This document shows positions 25,186-32,730 of a stretch of DNA of 64,000 nt, one piece after another. Positions within the stretch are counted from its first letter, which is position 1, and each line of letters begins with the position of its first letter. Origin of the DNA: VRUE01 sp963697805 (GTDB lineage Bacteria > Actinomycetota > Thermoleophilia > Solirubrobacterales > 70-9); contig CAVOPB010000001.1 in the NCBI GenBank assembly GCA_963697805.1, forward strand, positions 310,001 to 374,000, in the 5' to 3' direction. The notes beneath the pieces are model-generated. The model did no database searches and was not told the origin of the DNA. It saw only the letters and a program-made list of their open reading frames with translations. The position numbers were made by a program, and so were the translations under genes.

Positions 25186-26642
25186 CCGGCCGCCGGCCCA
25201 AGATCCTCAGCAAACTGCGCGGCTCCTCGGGGTCCGCCTCGTCGGACTACGGCAGGACCGCCAGCTTCCTCGCGGTCGGCGTCGGCCTCACCGGGGTGAT
25301 CACCTACGTCTACTTCTTCATCGCCTCGCACGTCCTCTCGAAGTCCGACTACGGCGAGATCACGGTGCTCTGGTCGGCGGTGTTCATCACCGTCTCGACC
25401 CTCTACCGGCCGGTGGACCAGCTCCTCTCGCGCCACATCTCCGAACACCTGGCGAAGGGCGAACCGGTGCGGGAGCCGGTCCTGGTCGCGACCAAAATCC
25501 AGCTCGGGCTCGCGGCGACCTTCGCGGTCGTAACCCTGGCCCTGCGCGGGCCGATCCAGGACGGGCTCCTCAACGGCAACGAAACCCTCTACTGGATCTA
25601 CCTCTCCGCCGTCCTCTTCTACGCCGCCAGCTACTTCGCCCGCGGCTACCTCGCCGGATACCGCCGCTTCGGGCTGTTCACGGCGCTGATCCTCTCCGAG
25701 TCGTGCTTCAGGACCGTGTTCGCGGTGCTCGTCGCGGTCAGCATCCTCGAAGGCCAGTCGGCGGTCGCGATCGGAATCGTCGCCGCCCCGGCCCTCAGCC
25801 TGATGGTCGTCCCCGCCGCGTTCGCCCGCAAAGCGCGGAAGCAACCCGGCATGCCCGGACGCGAAGCGGAGGACATGCCGGAATCGCCCGACGACGGTCG
25901 CAATCTGTCATCTCCGGAGTCGGGCGATGGTGACGGCCAGTTCTCGATGGCGCGCGGGACCGGCTTTGCGGCCTCGGTGCTGGTGATCATGTTCAGCGAA
26001 CAGATCATGCTCAACGCCGGCCCGCTCATCGTCCGCGCCTTCGAGGGCGCCGCGGCGGCGGGCTTCATCTTCAACGTGCTGATGATCGCGCGGGCGCCGC
26101 TGCAGCTCTTCCAGGCGGTCTCGACCAGCATCCTTCCCCACCTCACGAGCCTCCACGCAAGCGAGGACCCGGACAACAGGGCCGAGTTTCACAGCACGGT
26201 GCGGATGGTGATCTCGGCAATCGCAGCCTTCACTGCCCTCGTCGCCCTGGTCGTCCTCATCGCCGGGCCGGAGCTGATGCAGCTCGCGTTCAGCAACAAG
26301 TTCACCTACGACCGCGGGGGACTCCTGCTGGTCACCCTCGGCATGGGCCTCTACCTCTCCTCGGTGACGGTCAACCAGGCGTGCGTCGCGCAGGGCCAGG
26401 TGCGTCGCGCATCGGCGCGCTGGATCGGTTGCGCGGCGTTCTTCATCGGCTGGTGCGTGCTGCCACTGATCTCGGAAGAGTTCCGGCGGGTCGAGATCGG
26501 GTTCGCGCTGACCGCCGGCCTGCTGCTGACGTCGCTCTTCGTCATCTACCGCAGGCCTCACGAGCGAGCGGAGGACATCCCGCTGGCGGGCTCGACCGAG
26601 GAGTTGGAGACCCGCCTGGCGGCCGCCGAAGAGGGCGCGTAG
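25182..26642 (+). CDS. Polysaccharide-type flippase (MATE/MOP superfamily)
   Basis: 486 residues with about a dozen membrane segments, beginning TASFLAVGVGLTGVITYVYFF and resembling Wzx/MurJ-like exporters of lipid-linked oligosaccharides. The TTG start overlaps the glycosyltransferase stop by four bases. A hydrophilic loop at residues ~220-249 is encoded by a palindromic sequence related to the CAGAT repeat family, in frame. C-terminal tail is acidic. Substrate likely the product of the neighbouring glycosyltransferase, by inference. Confidence 0.82.
   Translation: MTGRRPKILSKLRGSSGSASSDYGRTASFLAVGVGLTGVITYVYFFIASHVLSKSDYGEITVLWSAVFITVSTLYRPVDQLLSRHISEHLAKGEPVREPVLVATKIQLGLAATFAVVTLALRGPIQDGLLNGNETLYWIYLSAVLFYAASYFARGYLAGYRRFGLFTALILSESCFRTVFAVLVAVSILEGQSAVAIGIVAAPALSLMVVPAAFARKARKQPGMPGREAEDMPESPDDGRNLSSPESGDGDGQFSMARGTGFAASVLVIMFSEQIMLNAGPLIVRAFEGAAAAGFIFNVLMIARAPLQLFQAVSTSILPHLTSLHASEDPDNRAEFHSTVRMVISAIAAFTALVALVVLIAGPELMQLAFSNKFTYDRGGLLLVTLGMGLYLSSVTVNQACVAQGQVRRASARWIGCAAFFIGWCVLPLISEEFRRVEIGFALTAGLLLTSLFVIYRRPHERAEDIPLAGSTEELETRLAAAEEGA
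25843..25928 (-). repeat. CAGAT element, diverged copy F, in frame inside the flippase gene
   Basis: Perfect inverted repeat ATCGCCCGAC (25883-25892) / GTCGGGCGAT (25919-25928), preceded by CCGGCATG/CATGCCGG (25846-25853, 25874-25881). Between the main arms the minus strand reads CAGATTGCGACC, close to the family core. It encodes a hydrophilic loop. Confidence 0.5.
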
Positions 26643-26645
26643 TGC

Positions 26646-28454
26646 ATGAGCGCGATGATGGGGGAGCATGACGCCGAGCTGATCCTCGTCGCCGGCGCCC
26701 TCCTGGCCGCCGGCATCGTCGGGGCGCTCCTCGCCGACCGGATCAGGATCCCCGGCCTGCTGTTGTTCCTCGGCCTCGGGATGCTCGCCGGCTCGGAGGG
26801 GATCGGCGGGATCGATTTCAACGACGCCGAGCTCGCCCGCACGCTGGGAACGATCGCCCTCGTCCTGATCCTGTTCGAGGGAGGCCTGACCGCCGGTTGG
26901 TCGGAGATCCGTCCCGTGCTCGGAACCGCTGCCTCTCTGGCGACCGTCGGCACCGTCATCACCGCGGTTGTTACAGGCCTCGCGGCGAAGTGGATCTTCG
27001 GTTTCGGGACCCTCGAAGGAATGCTGGCGGGGGCGGCCGTCGCCGCCACCGACTCGGCCGCGATCTTCGCCGTCCTGCGCCGATCGACGCTCGAGAAGCG
27101 GCTCGCCCGCGCGCTCGAGGGCGAGTCCGGGATGAACGATCCGGTCGCGCTGCTGCTCGTGATCGGGTTCATCGAATGGATCCAGGTGCCAGGTTTCGGG
27201 ATCGCCGACATGATCGGCCTCGAGGCGCTCAAACTCAGCATCGGGATCGTCGTCGGCGTCGCCCTCGGCCGCGTCTCGGTCGCCGCCTTCAGCCGCGTCC
27301 GCTTCCCCACCGACGGGATCTATCCGGTCGCGACGATCGCGATCGCGGCCCTCGCCTACGGAATCGCCGAGGTCGCCCACGGCTCCGGCCTGCTGGCCAC
27401 CTATCTCACCGCCCTCGCCCTCGGCGGCGCCCGGATCCCGGCCCGGAGGACGATCGTCGCCTTTCACGAGGGCCTCGGCTGGGTCGCCCAGATCAGCCTC
27501 TTCATCCTGCTCGGGCTGCTGGTCTTCCCGAGCACGCTCGGCGACGTCGCCTGGGAAGCGCTGGCGCTCTCCGCCGTCCTGATCCTCGTCGCGCGGCCCC
27601 TGGGGGCCTTCGTCGCGACGCTCTTCACGTCCCTCAACATCCGCGAGCGGGCGATGCTCGGCTGGGCCGGGCTGCGCGGGGCGACCCCGATCTGGCTCGC
27701 GACCTTCCCGGTGGTCGCCGGCGTCGCCGAGTCGGGCCAGGTGTTCGCGATCGTCTTCTTCGTCGTCGTCACCTCGACCCTGATCCAGGGGGCTACCTTC
27801 GAGCCGATTGCGATCCGCCTCGGCCTCACCACCGACGAGCCGGCACTGCCGCGCCGCCTGCTCGAGTCGGGGCGGATCCGCGGCATGGGCGGCGACGTGA
27901 TCGCCTACAGGCTGCGCCCGGGCTCCGCCGCGTCGGGCCACCTGGTGCGCGAGCTCGGGCTGCCCCGCGAAGCGCTGCTCAACGTGATCGTCCGCGACGG
28001 TCACGCGATCCCACCGCGCGGATCGACCGAGGTCCGCGATGGCGACGAGCTCCACATACTCGTCCGCCAGGAGCTGCGCGACGAGGTCGAGGCGCTGACG
28101 AAGCGCTGGCAGGACGGCCCGATCGGCAAGCCCGCCCCGCCGCTGATGCCGCCCCGCGGCGCGCCGCAGATCTTCTCGGTCGGCCCCCCCAACCAGGTCG
28201 ACGACCCCTGCGCGCCGAGCCGGGTTGCCGGCATCCCGGTGGTGGCGATCCTGCGCAGTCGCCGCGACCGCTCCAGCGCCCTGGTCAACCTCGCCGATGG
28301 CCGCTACGCGGTGACATCCGAGGAGGTGGTCGCGATCGGCGGCCGTCAGGCGGTCGCCCGCTGGTGCGAGCGGCGCGCCGAGCGCAGCGGCAACGACCCG
28401 GCCGAGCGGGCCTGGTGGCAGGAGCTGATCGGCGCCCTGATCGCGCGAGGCTGA
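26646..28454 (+). CDS. Monovalent cation/H+ antiporter with TrkA-C domain (CPA1/NhaP-CvrA type)
   Basis: 602 residues: an N-terminal transporter of about 12 helices (RIPGLLLFLGLGMLAGSEG, ILFEGGLTAG, AAVAATDSAAIFAVLRRS with the ion-binding Asp, GESGMNDPVALLLV), then a cytosolic TrkA_C regulatory domain (about 415-485, ELGLPREALLNVIVRDG). Such proteins exchange K+ or Na+ for protons. It follows the flippase by three bases in the plus-strand operon. The last ~120 residues beyond TrkA_C are soluble and not assigned. Confidence 0.9.
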   Translation: MSAMMGEHDAELILVAGALLAAGIVGALLADRIRIPGLLLFLGLGMLAGSEGIGGIDFNDAELARTLGTIALVLILFEGGLTAGWSEIRPVLGTAASLATVGTVITAVVTGLAAKWIFGFGTLEGMLAGAAVAATDSAAIFAVLRRSTLEKRLARALEGESGMNDPVALLLVIGFIEWIQVPGFGIADMIGLEALKLSIGIVVGVALGRVSVAAFSRVRFPTDGIYPVATIAIAALAYGIAEVAHGSGLLATYLTALALGGARIPARRTIVAFHEGLGWVAQISLFILLGLLVFPSTLGDVAWEALALSAVLILVARPLGAFVATLFTSLNIRERAMLGWAGLRGATPIWLATFPVVAGVAESGQVFAIVFFVVVTSTLIQGATFEPIAIRLGLTTDEPALPRRLLESGRIRGMGGDVIAYRLRPGSAASGHLVRELGLPREALLNVIVRDGHAIPPRGSTEVRDGDELHILVRQELRDEVEALTKRWQDGPIGKPAPPLMPPRGAPQIFSVGPPNQVDDPCAPSRVAGIPVVAILRSRRDRSSALVNLADGRYAVTSEEVVAIGGRQAVARWCERRAERSGNDPAERAWWQELIGALIARG

Positions 28455-28461
28455 GAATCAC

Positions 28462-28505
28462 ATTCCGCCCAGGGCTCCCTGAAACAATTCCGCCCAGGGC
28501 TCCCT
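28462..28505. repeat. Two 19-bp direct repeats
   Basis: ATTCCGCCCAGGGCTCCCT occurs at 28462-28480 and again at 28487-28505, six bases apart, just after the antiporter stop. Only two units, so not an array. Confidence 0.85.
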
Positions 28506-28530
28506 TCTGTCGCCCTATGCGGGGTGGCGG

Positions 28531-28592
28531 CGAATCTCGCCCGACCGACAGCGCAGAGAATCAGAGATGGATGCGCATCGGATCGGGCTGCG
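28531..28592 (+). repeat. CAGAT element, copy G, diverged (antiporter-rpe convergent spacer)
   Basis: Core CAGAGATGGATGC at 28562-28574 preceded by ACAGCGCAGAGAAT. Arms are diverged (CGATCCGATG-type on the right). It lies between two convergent genes. Confidence 0.45.
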
Positions 28593-28631
28593 AACGAGGT
28601 GATCAGACGACGGCGGCGGCGATCGGGGTGT

Positions 28632-29318
28632 CTAGGCGGCGCCGGCGGCGGCGGCGATCGCGGTGTAGGCGGCGGCGGGGTCATCGGAGCCGAAGACGGC
28701 CGAACCGGCGACGAACAGCGAGGCACCCGCCTCGGCCACGGTGCCGGCGGTCGCGGTGTCAATGCCGCCGTCGACCTCGATCTTGGCGTCGCCGACCACC
28801 TGCTTCAGCCGCGAGACCTTCTCGGGAGAGCCCGGGATGAACGCCTGCCCTCCCCAGCCCGGATTGACCGTCATGCAGAGGACGATGTCGGCGACCCCGC
28901 GCAGCTCGGCGACCCCCTCGGCGGGGGTGCTCGGCGTCAGCGCGACCCCGGCCAGGCAGCCGAGCTCGCGGATCGCGGTCAGGGTCCGGTTTGCATGTGG
29001 CGTCGCCTCGAGGTGGAAGGTGATCGAGTCGGCACCCGCCTCGGCGAACGCCTCGATATGTCGATCGGGCTCGGCGATCATCAGGTGGACGTCGAGTGCG
29101 GCGCCGGCGTCGTGGACCTGGTCGGCGATCGAGGAGGCGACCAGCGGGCCGATCGTGATCGGCGGAACGAAGCGGCCGTCCATCACGTCGAAGTGGATCA
29201 CCCGCGCGCCCGCGTCGAGCACCTCTGAGATCTGGGAGCCGAGCTTCGAGAAGTTAGCGGACAGGATCGACGGCGCCACCCGACGCTCCCCGACCAGACC
29301 CGCCATCCGCTCGCTCAT
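28632..29318 (-). CDS. rpe: Ribulose-phosphate 3-epimerase
   Basis: Interconverts ribulose 5-phosphate and xylulose 5-phosphate. TIM barrel of ~228 residues with APSILSANFSKLGSQ, HFDVMDGRFVPP (catalytic Asp, metal His), DVHLMIAEPDRH, MTVNPGWGGQAFIP and EVDGGID. The ATG at 29318 has GAGGGTGG seven bases upstream, favouring it over a TTG at 29324. It ends the priA-def-fmt-rsmB-rpe run. Confidence 0.96.
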   Translation of the reverse strand: MSERMAGLVGERRVAPSILSANFSKLGSQISEVLDAGARVIHFDVMDGRFVPPITIGPLVASSIADQVHDAGAALDVHLMIAEPDRHIEAFAEAGADSITFHLEATPHANRTLTAIRELGCLAGVALTPSTPAEGVAELRGVADIVLCMTVNPGWGGQAFIPGSPEKVSRLKQVVGDAKIEVDGGIDTATAGTVAEAGASLFVAGSAVFGSDDPAAAYTAIAAAAGAA

Positions 29319-29331
29319 CGCCAATCCACCC

Positions 29332-29571
29332 TCAGACGTGCCTCAGCATCGAATCGCCGCAGGTCTGGCATTTCATGTCCTCAGTGCTGCTCATCCGCGC
29401 GATCGTCTGGTGCTCGCCGCAGTTGGGGCACTGCGAGACCAGCTCGAAGCGGCGCAGACAGTACACGCAGCGGAAGCGGCCGGGCAGCTGCGTCGGCCGC
29501 AGCCAGGGCTCGCCGCACCCTGGGCAGGCCGCCCGCCGCAGCGCCGACTCGTTGGACTCGGAATCGCTCAT
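29332..29571 (-). CDS. Small zinc-ribbon protein with four CxxC motifs
   Basis: 79 residues with CPGC, CVYC, CPNC and CQTC, enough for two zinc ribbons; the Cys spacing is reminiscent of the YfgJ/DUF1407 type of small zinc-ribbon protein, but I do not recognise it further. It sits 4 bp after rsmB and just before rpe, so it is co-transcribed with them. Function unknown; RNA or protein binding would be a guess. Confidence 0.75.
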   Translation of the reverse strand: MSDSESNESALRRAACPGCGEPWLRPTQLPGRFRCVYCLRRFELVSQCPNCGEHQTIARMSSTEDMKCQTCGDSMLRHV

Positions 29572-29574
29572 CCC

Positions 29575-30996
29575 CTAATCATCGCGCCTCAGGCGGCTGA
29601 TGAAGAAACCGGTCGTGCGATCCCGATCCGGGCGGACCTGCAGGCAGCGGGGGTCGTGGGACGAGGCGAGCGCGGAGGCGAGTGCTCCGAGGTCCTCGAG
29701 CGCCAGCGGCGGCGCGTCGCCACGCGAGCAGGCGTCGAGCAGCGCCGCGACCCGGTCCTCGTTCTCGCGACGCGAGATTGTGCAGGTCGCGTAGACCAGC
29801 GTCCCGCCAGGGCGCAGGGCCTCGGCGGCGCGGACGAGGATCCGGCTCTGGATCTCGGTCATCCGATCGATCCCCCGCTCGCTCTTGCGCCAGCGCGCAT
29901 CCGGTCGCGACGCCAGCGCGCCGAGATCCGAGCACGGCGCGTCGACCAGGACCCGGTCGAACTGGGCCGGCAATCCGCCGGCCGCGGCGTCGGTCTCGAT
30001 GACGGAGACGTTGCGAAGGCCGAGCCGCCCAGCCTGGGCAGCCACCTCCGCCGCCCGCTCGGGGTCGATCTCGACCGAGAACGCCTCACCACGGTCCCCG
30101 ACTCGGGCGGCGATCTGCCCGGTCTTGATCCCGGGCCCGGCGCAGAGGTCGAGCACGTGCTCGCCCGGCTGCGGGTCGAGCGCCTCGACCACGCCGGCGG
30201 AGCCACGGCTCTGCGGTGTCAGCTCCCCCGAGCCGATCCGCGCCTGCGCCCCCTCCCCCATCCTTCCGTCGAGGACGAGCAGCTCGGGAGCGGCGAGCGG
30301 CCACTCGCCGGCGGCGGAGGCGACCTCGACGCCTTCGGCATGAAGGTCAGAGACGACCGTCTCGATTTGAGCGCCGAGCGAGCGAGCATCCATATCTGAC
30401 TCGTTGCGCTGCGAGCGAGGCGCGAATTTTTTGTTGACACGGAGGGCGACCTCGGCCGGCTCGTTGCAGGCGGCGAGCAGCGACCGGGCGTCGGCGGGCC
30501 CGAGCTCCTCCCACCACATCCGGGCCAGCCAGAGTGGCGCCGAGTGAGCGACCGCTGCACGCTCCGGGGTCGAGTCATCCCCAAGCAGGTCGGAGGACAG
30601 CTCGGCGCGCTCCCGCGCCGCCCGCCGCAGGACTGCATTGACGAGGCCGGTGGCATGGGCGGCTCCGGCGGCCCTCACCGACTCGACGGCCTGATCGACG
30701 GCGGCGTGGTCGGGAGTGGAATCGCCAAAGAGGAGCTCGTAGAGGCCCAGCCGCAGGGCAGCCAGGACCGGTGGGTCGAGGCGCTGGGGCGGCCGGCTCG
30801 AGAGCCGCGCGATCGCCGCGTCGGTGGTCGCCCGCCGCTGCACCGCGCCGTAGGCGAGGCGCTGGGATTGGGCGCGCTCCCTGCCGCTCAACCCGTTGGC
30901 GTCGGCGGCGGCGCGAAAGGCGCGCTCGGTGAAGGCTCCGTCCTCGAAGGTCTCCCTCACCACCTCGAGCGCGACCGCCCGCGCCTCGGTGATCAC
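29575..30996 (-). CDS. rsmB: 16S rRNA (cytosine-C5)-methyltransferase RsmB, with an in-frame repeat insertion
   Basis: N-terminal NusB-like RNA-binding domain, then a methyltransferase with motif I DLCAGPGIKTGQIA, DAPCSDLGALA and YATCTISRRENEDR giving the two catalytic Cys. Start is GTG at 30996, overlapping the fmt stop (GTGA). Between VALRVN (about 185) and AEGVEV there are about 31 residues where homologues have roughly half that; this stretch (KFAPRSQRNESDMDARSLG) is the translation of a CAGAT element. The frame is preserved, but function could be affected. Motif I has Ile where Gly is usual (PGGKT). Confidence 0.93.
   Translation of the reverse strand: MITEARAVALEVVRETFEDGAFTERAFRAAADANGLSGRERAQSQRLAYGAVQRRATTDAAIARLSSRPPQRLDPPVLAALRLGLYELLFGDSTPDHAAVDQAVESVRAAGAAHATGLVNAVLRRAARERAELSSDLLGDDSTPERAAVAHSAPLWLARMWWEELGPADARSLLAACNEPAEVALRVNKKFAPRSQRNESDMDARSLGAQIETVVSDLHAEGVEVASAAGEWPLAAPELLVLDGRMGEGAQARIGSGELTPQSRGSAGVVEALDPQPGEHVLDLCAGPGIKTGQIAARVGDRGEAFSVEIDPERAAEVAAQAGRLGLRNVSVIETDAAAGGLPAQFDRVLVDAPCSDLGALASRPDARWRKSERGIDRMTEIQSRILVRAAEALRPGGTLVYATCTISRRENEDRVAALLDACSRGDAPPLALEDLGALASALASSHDPRCLQVRPDRDRTTGFFISRLRRDD
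30369..30428 (-). repeat. CAGAT element, copy E, in frame inside rsmB
   Basis: On the minus strand, core CAGATATGGATGC (30398-30386), left arm TTCGCGCCTCGCTCGCAGCGC, right arm GCTCGCTCGCTCGGCGCTC. The match to intergenic copies is close, and it encodes residues ~190-209 of RsmB. A run of six A (codons AAA AAA on the coding strand) lies just upstream. Confidence 0.75.
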
Positions 30997-31898
30997 AGTC
31001 TCGGCAGCTGGTGGCCGCGGAGGAAGGCTTCGGCCGCGATCGGCTTGCCGCCCTCGGATTGGACCACCTCGAGCCGCAGGGTCCCCTGGCCGCAACCGAG
31101 CAGCAGCGCCCCCCACTCGGCGCGGAGGGCACCCTTGCGGACCGCCGTGTCGACCGGGCGCGCCCGGCGCACCCCCAGTCGCTTCCCCTCCGCGGTCTCG
31201 AGGTAGGCGCCGACGTGGGGCGTCAGGGCGCGAATCCTTCTCGCCAGCTCGATCGCGGGCCGCGCCGGGTCGAGGCGGCGCTCGGCGGGGTCGATCTTCT
31301 CCGCGTAGGTCGCCTCCTCCTCGTCCTGCTCCTCGAAGCTCAGCTCGCCGGACTCGAGCAGGTCGAGGCTCCTGACCAGCAGCCCCGAGCCGACCTCCTG
31401 CAGCCGGCCGGAGAGCACCTCGAAGTCGTCGTCGGCGCCGATCGCGACCTCCTCGCGGAGGGCGACCGGGCCGGAGTCGAGCCCCTCCGTCAACCTCATC
31501 ACACTGACACCGGTCCGCTCGTCCCCGGCCATGATCGCCCGCTCGATCGGCGCCGCACCCCGCCAGCGCGGCAGCAGCGACGGGTGGACGTTGATCAGCG
31601 GCAGCTCGCTCAGCAGCGGCTCTCGGATCAACTGGCCGAAGGCGCAGACGACGACCGCATCCGGGCGTGCCGACCGCAGCCGCTCGAGCTCGGGCTCGGC
31701 GTTGACGTCGGCGGCCTGGGCGAGCTCGATCCCGAGCTCGCCTGCGGCCGCGGCGGCGGGCGGCGGCAGCTCCTGCCTGCCACGGCCGCGTCGGCTGTCG
31801 GGCGGGGTGATGACGAGCGCCGGCCGGTGCCGAGTCTCGGCAAGCCCCCGAAGAACCGCCGCCGCGAACTCAGAGGTCCCGAGAAAGGCGGTCCTCAC
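30993..31898 (-). CDS. fmt: Methionyl-tRNA formyltransferase
   Basis: Formylates initiator Met-tRNA using formyl-THF. 301 residues with MRTAFLGTSEFAAAVL, the catalytic block INVHPSLLPRWRGAAPIERA (Asn-His) and LDSGPV, then the C-terminal tRNA-binding domain. GTG start overlaps the def stop by four bases; def-fmt pairing couples formylation and deformylation. rsmB follows in the same coupled run. Confidence 0.97.
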   Translation of the reverse strand: MRTAFLGTSEFAAAVLRGLAETRHRPALVITPPDSRRGRGRQELPPPAAAAAGELGIELAQAADVNAEPELERLRSARPDAVVVCAFGQLIREPLLSELPLINVHPSLLPRWRGAAPIERAIMAGDERTGVSVMRLTEGLDSGPVALREEVAIGADDDFEVLSGRLQEVGSGLLVRSLDLLESGELSFEEQDEEEATYAEKIDPAERRLDPARPAIELARRIRALTPHVGAYLETAEGKRLGVRRARPVDTAVRKGALRAEWGALLLGCGQGTLRLEVVQSEGGKPIAAEAFLRGHQLPRL

Positions 31899-32539
31899 GC
31901 GTCGGTTCGGGGCTCGCGATGGGAGGACGTCTGCTCCTCCTCGTTCCCCTCCTCGCCAGAGGGGCTGTAGCTGCCGCCTTCGCGCAGCGCCCGCAGCGCG
32001 GCCTTGCGCTGGTCGCGCGGGGCCCGATCGAGGATCAGGACCCCGTCGAGATGGTCGATCTCGTGCTGGAGGATCCGCGCCTCGAGCCCGGATGCCTCGA
32101 GCGTGACCGGCTCACCGTCGACGTCGAGGCCGGTGAGCCTCGCGTGGAGCGCGCGCTCGACGTCCATCGCGACCCCGGGGAGGCTGAGGCATCCCTCCTC
32201 GGCGACCACGACATCGTCGGACACCCACTCGATGGTCGGATTGACCAGAGCCGTCGGCTCGGGCTCGCGGCCGGCCTGGAAGACCAGCAGCCGCCTGAGG
32301 ATGCCGACCTGGGTCGCGGCGAGGCCGACGCCGAGACCGTCGCGCATGATCCCGATCATCCGCTCGACCTCGGCCCTCAGCTCGGGGCCGAACTCGGCCA
32401 CCTCTGACGCCCTGCTCTTGAGGACGGGGTCTCCGAACTTCACCACCTGCGCGAGCGCCGCTTCGCGGCGCTGCAGGAGCTCCTCTTCGATCCTCTCGCG
32501 CTCGGCCTGCTCGGGGCCGACGGCCTGCTCATCACTCAC
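31895..32539 (-). CDS. def: Peptide deformylase
   Basis: Metalloenzyme that removes the N-terminal formyl group. All three motifs are present: GVGLAATQVG, EEGCLSLPG and QHEIDHLDG. The GTG at 32539 gives MSDEQAVGPEQAERER; an in-frame ATG at 32578 would add 13 residues. The N terminus is about 35 residues longer than the minimal enzyme and charged. It overlaps fmt. Confidence 0.95.
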   Translation of the reverse strand: MSDEQAVGPEQAERERIEEELLQRREAALAQVVKFGDPVLKSRASEVAEFGPELRAEVERMIGIMRDGLGVGLAATQVGILRRLLVFQAGREPEPTALVNPTIEWVSDDVVVAEEGCLSLPGVAMDVERALHARLTGLDVDGEPVTLEASGLEARILQHEIDHLDGVLILDRAPRDQRKAALRALREGGSYSPSGEEGNEEEQTSSHREPRTDA

Positions 32540-32605
32540 GAAACAAGTGTATGGATCGGATCTGAGTGCTGGGCGCATCAGATCGGCCGCAGCGCAAAGG
32601 ATGTC

Positions 32606-32718
32606 GCGTGGTTCCTTTTTCCCCTATGCACTCAGCGCGGAACCGCAGGATGGGGTCGCCTCGAACAGGGTACGCGCGTGGTTCCTCTTGGACGCTGGAT
32701 GGGAATAAGGAACCACGC
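32606..32718. repeat. Repeated GCGTGGTTCCT motif, direct and inverted, after priA
   Basis: GCGTGGTTCCT occurs near 32606 and 32677, and its inverse AGGAACCACGC near 32708-32718. The last two can form an 11-bp stem. The block lies between the priA stop (32731) and def, and may be a transcript-end structure; there is no clean U-tail. Confidence 0.6.
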
Positions 32719-32730
32719 AGCAGGGGAGCG

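Noticed and set aside
25908..28055. A 715-codon minus-strand frame antisense to flippase and antiporter
   Set aside because: Low-complexity Arg/Asp/Glu translation with no motif; the plus strand encodes clear membrane proteins.
28462..28505. CRISPR-like direct repeats
   Set aside because: Only two units with a 6-bp spacer and no cas genes.
30420..30440. Programmed frameshift at the A-run in rsmB
   Set aside because: The six-A run lies in frame with conserved RsmB sequence on both sides, so no frameshift is needed; slippage remains possible but unsupported.
32553..32587. A further CAGAT copy in the priA-def spacer
   Set aside because: Only a weak GGATCGGATCTGA match and no recognisable arms; not counted in the family.
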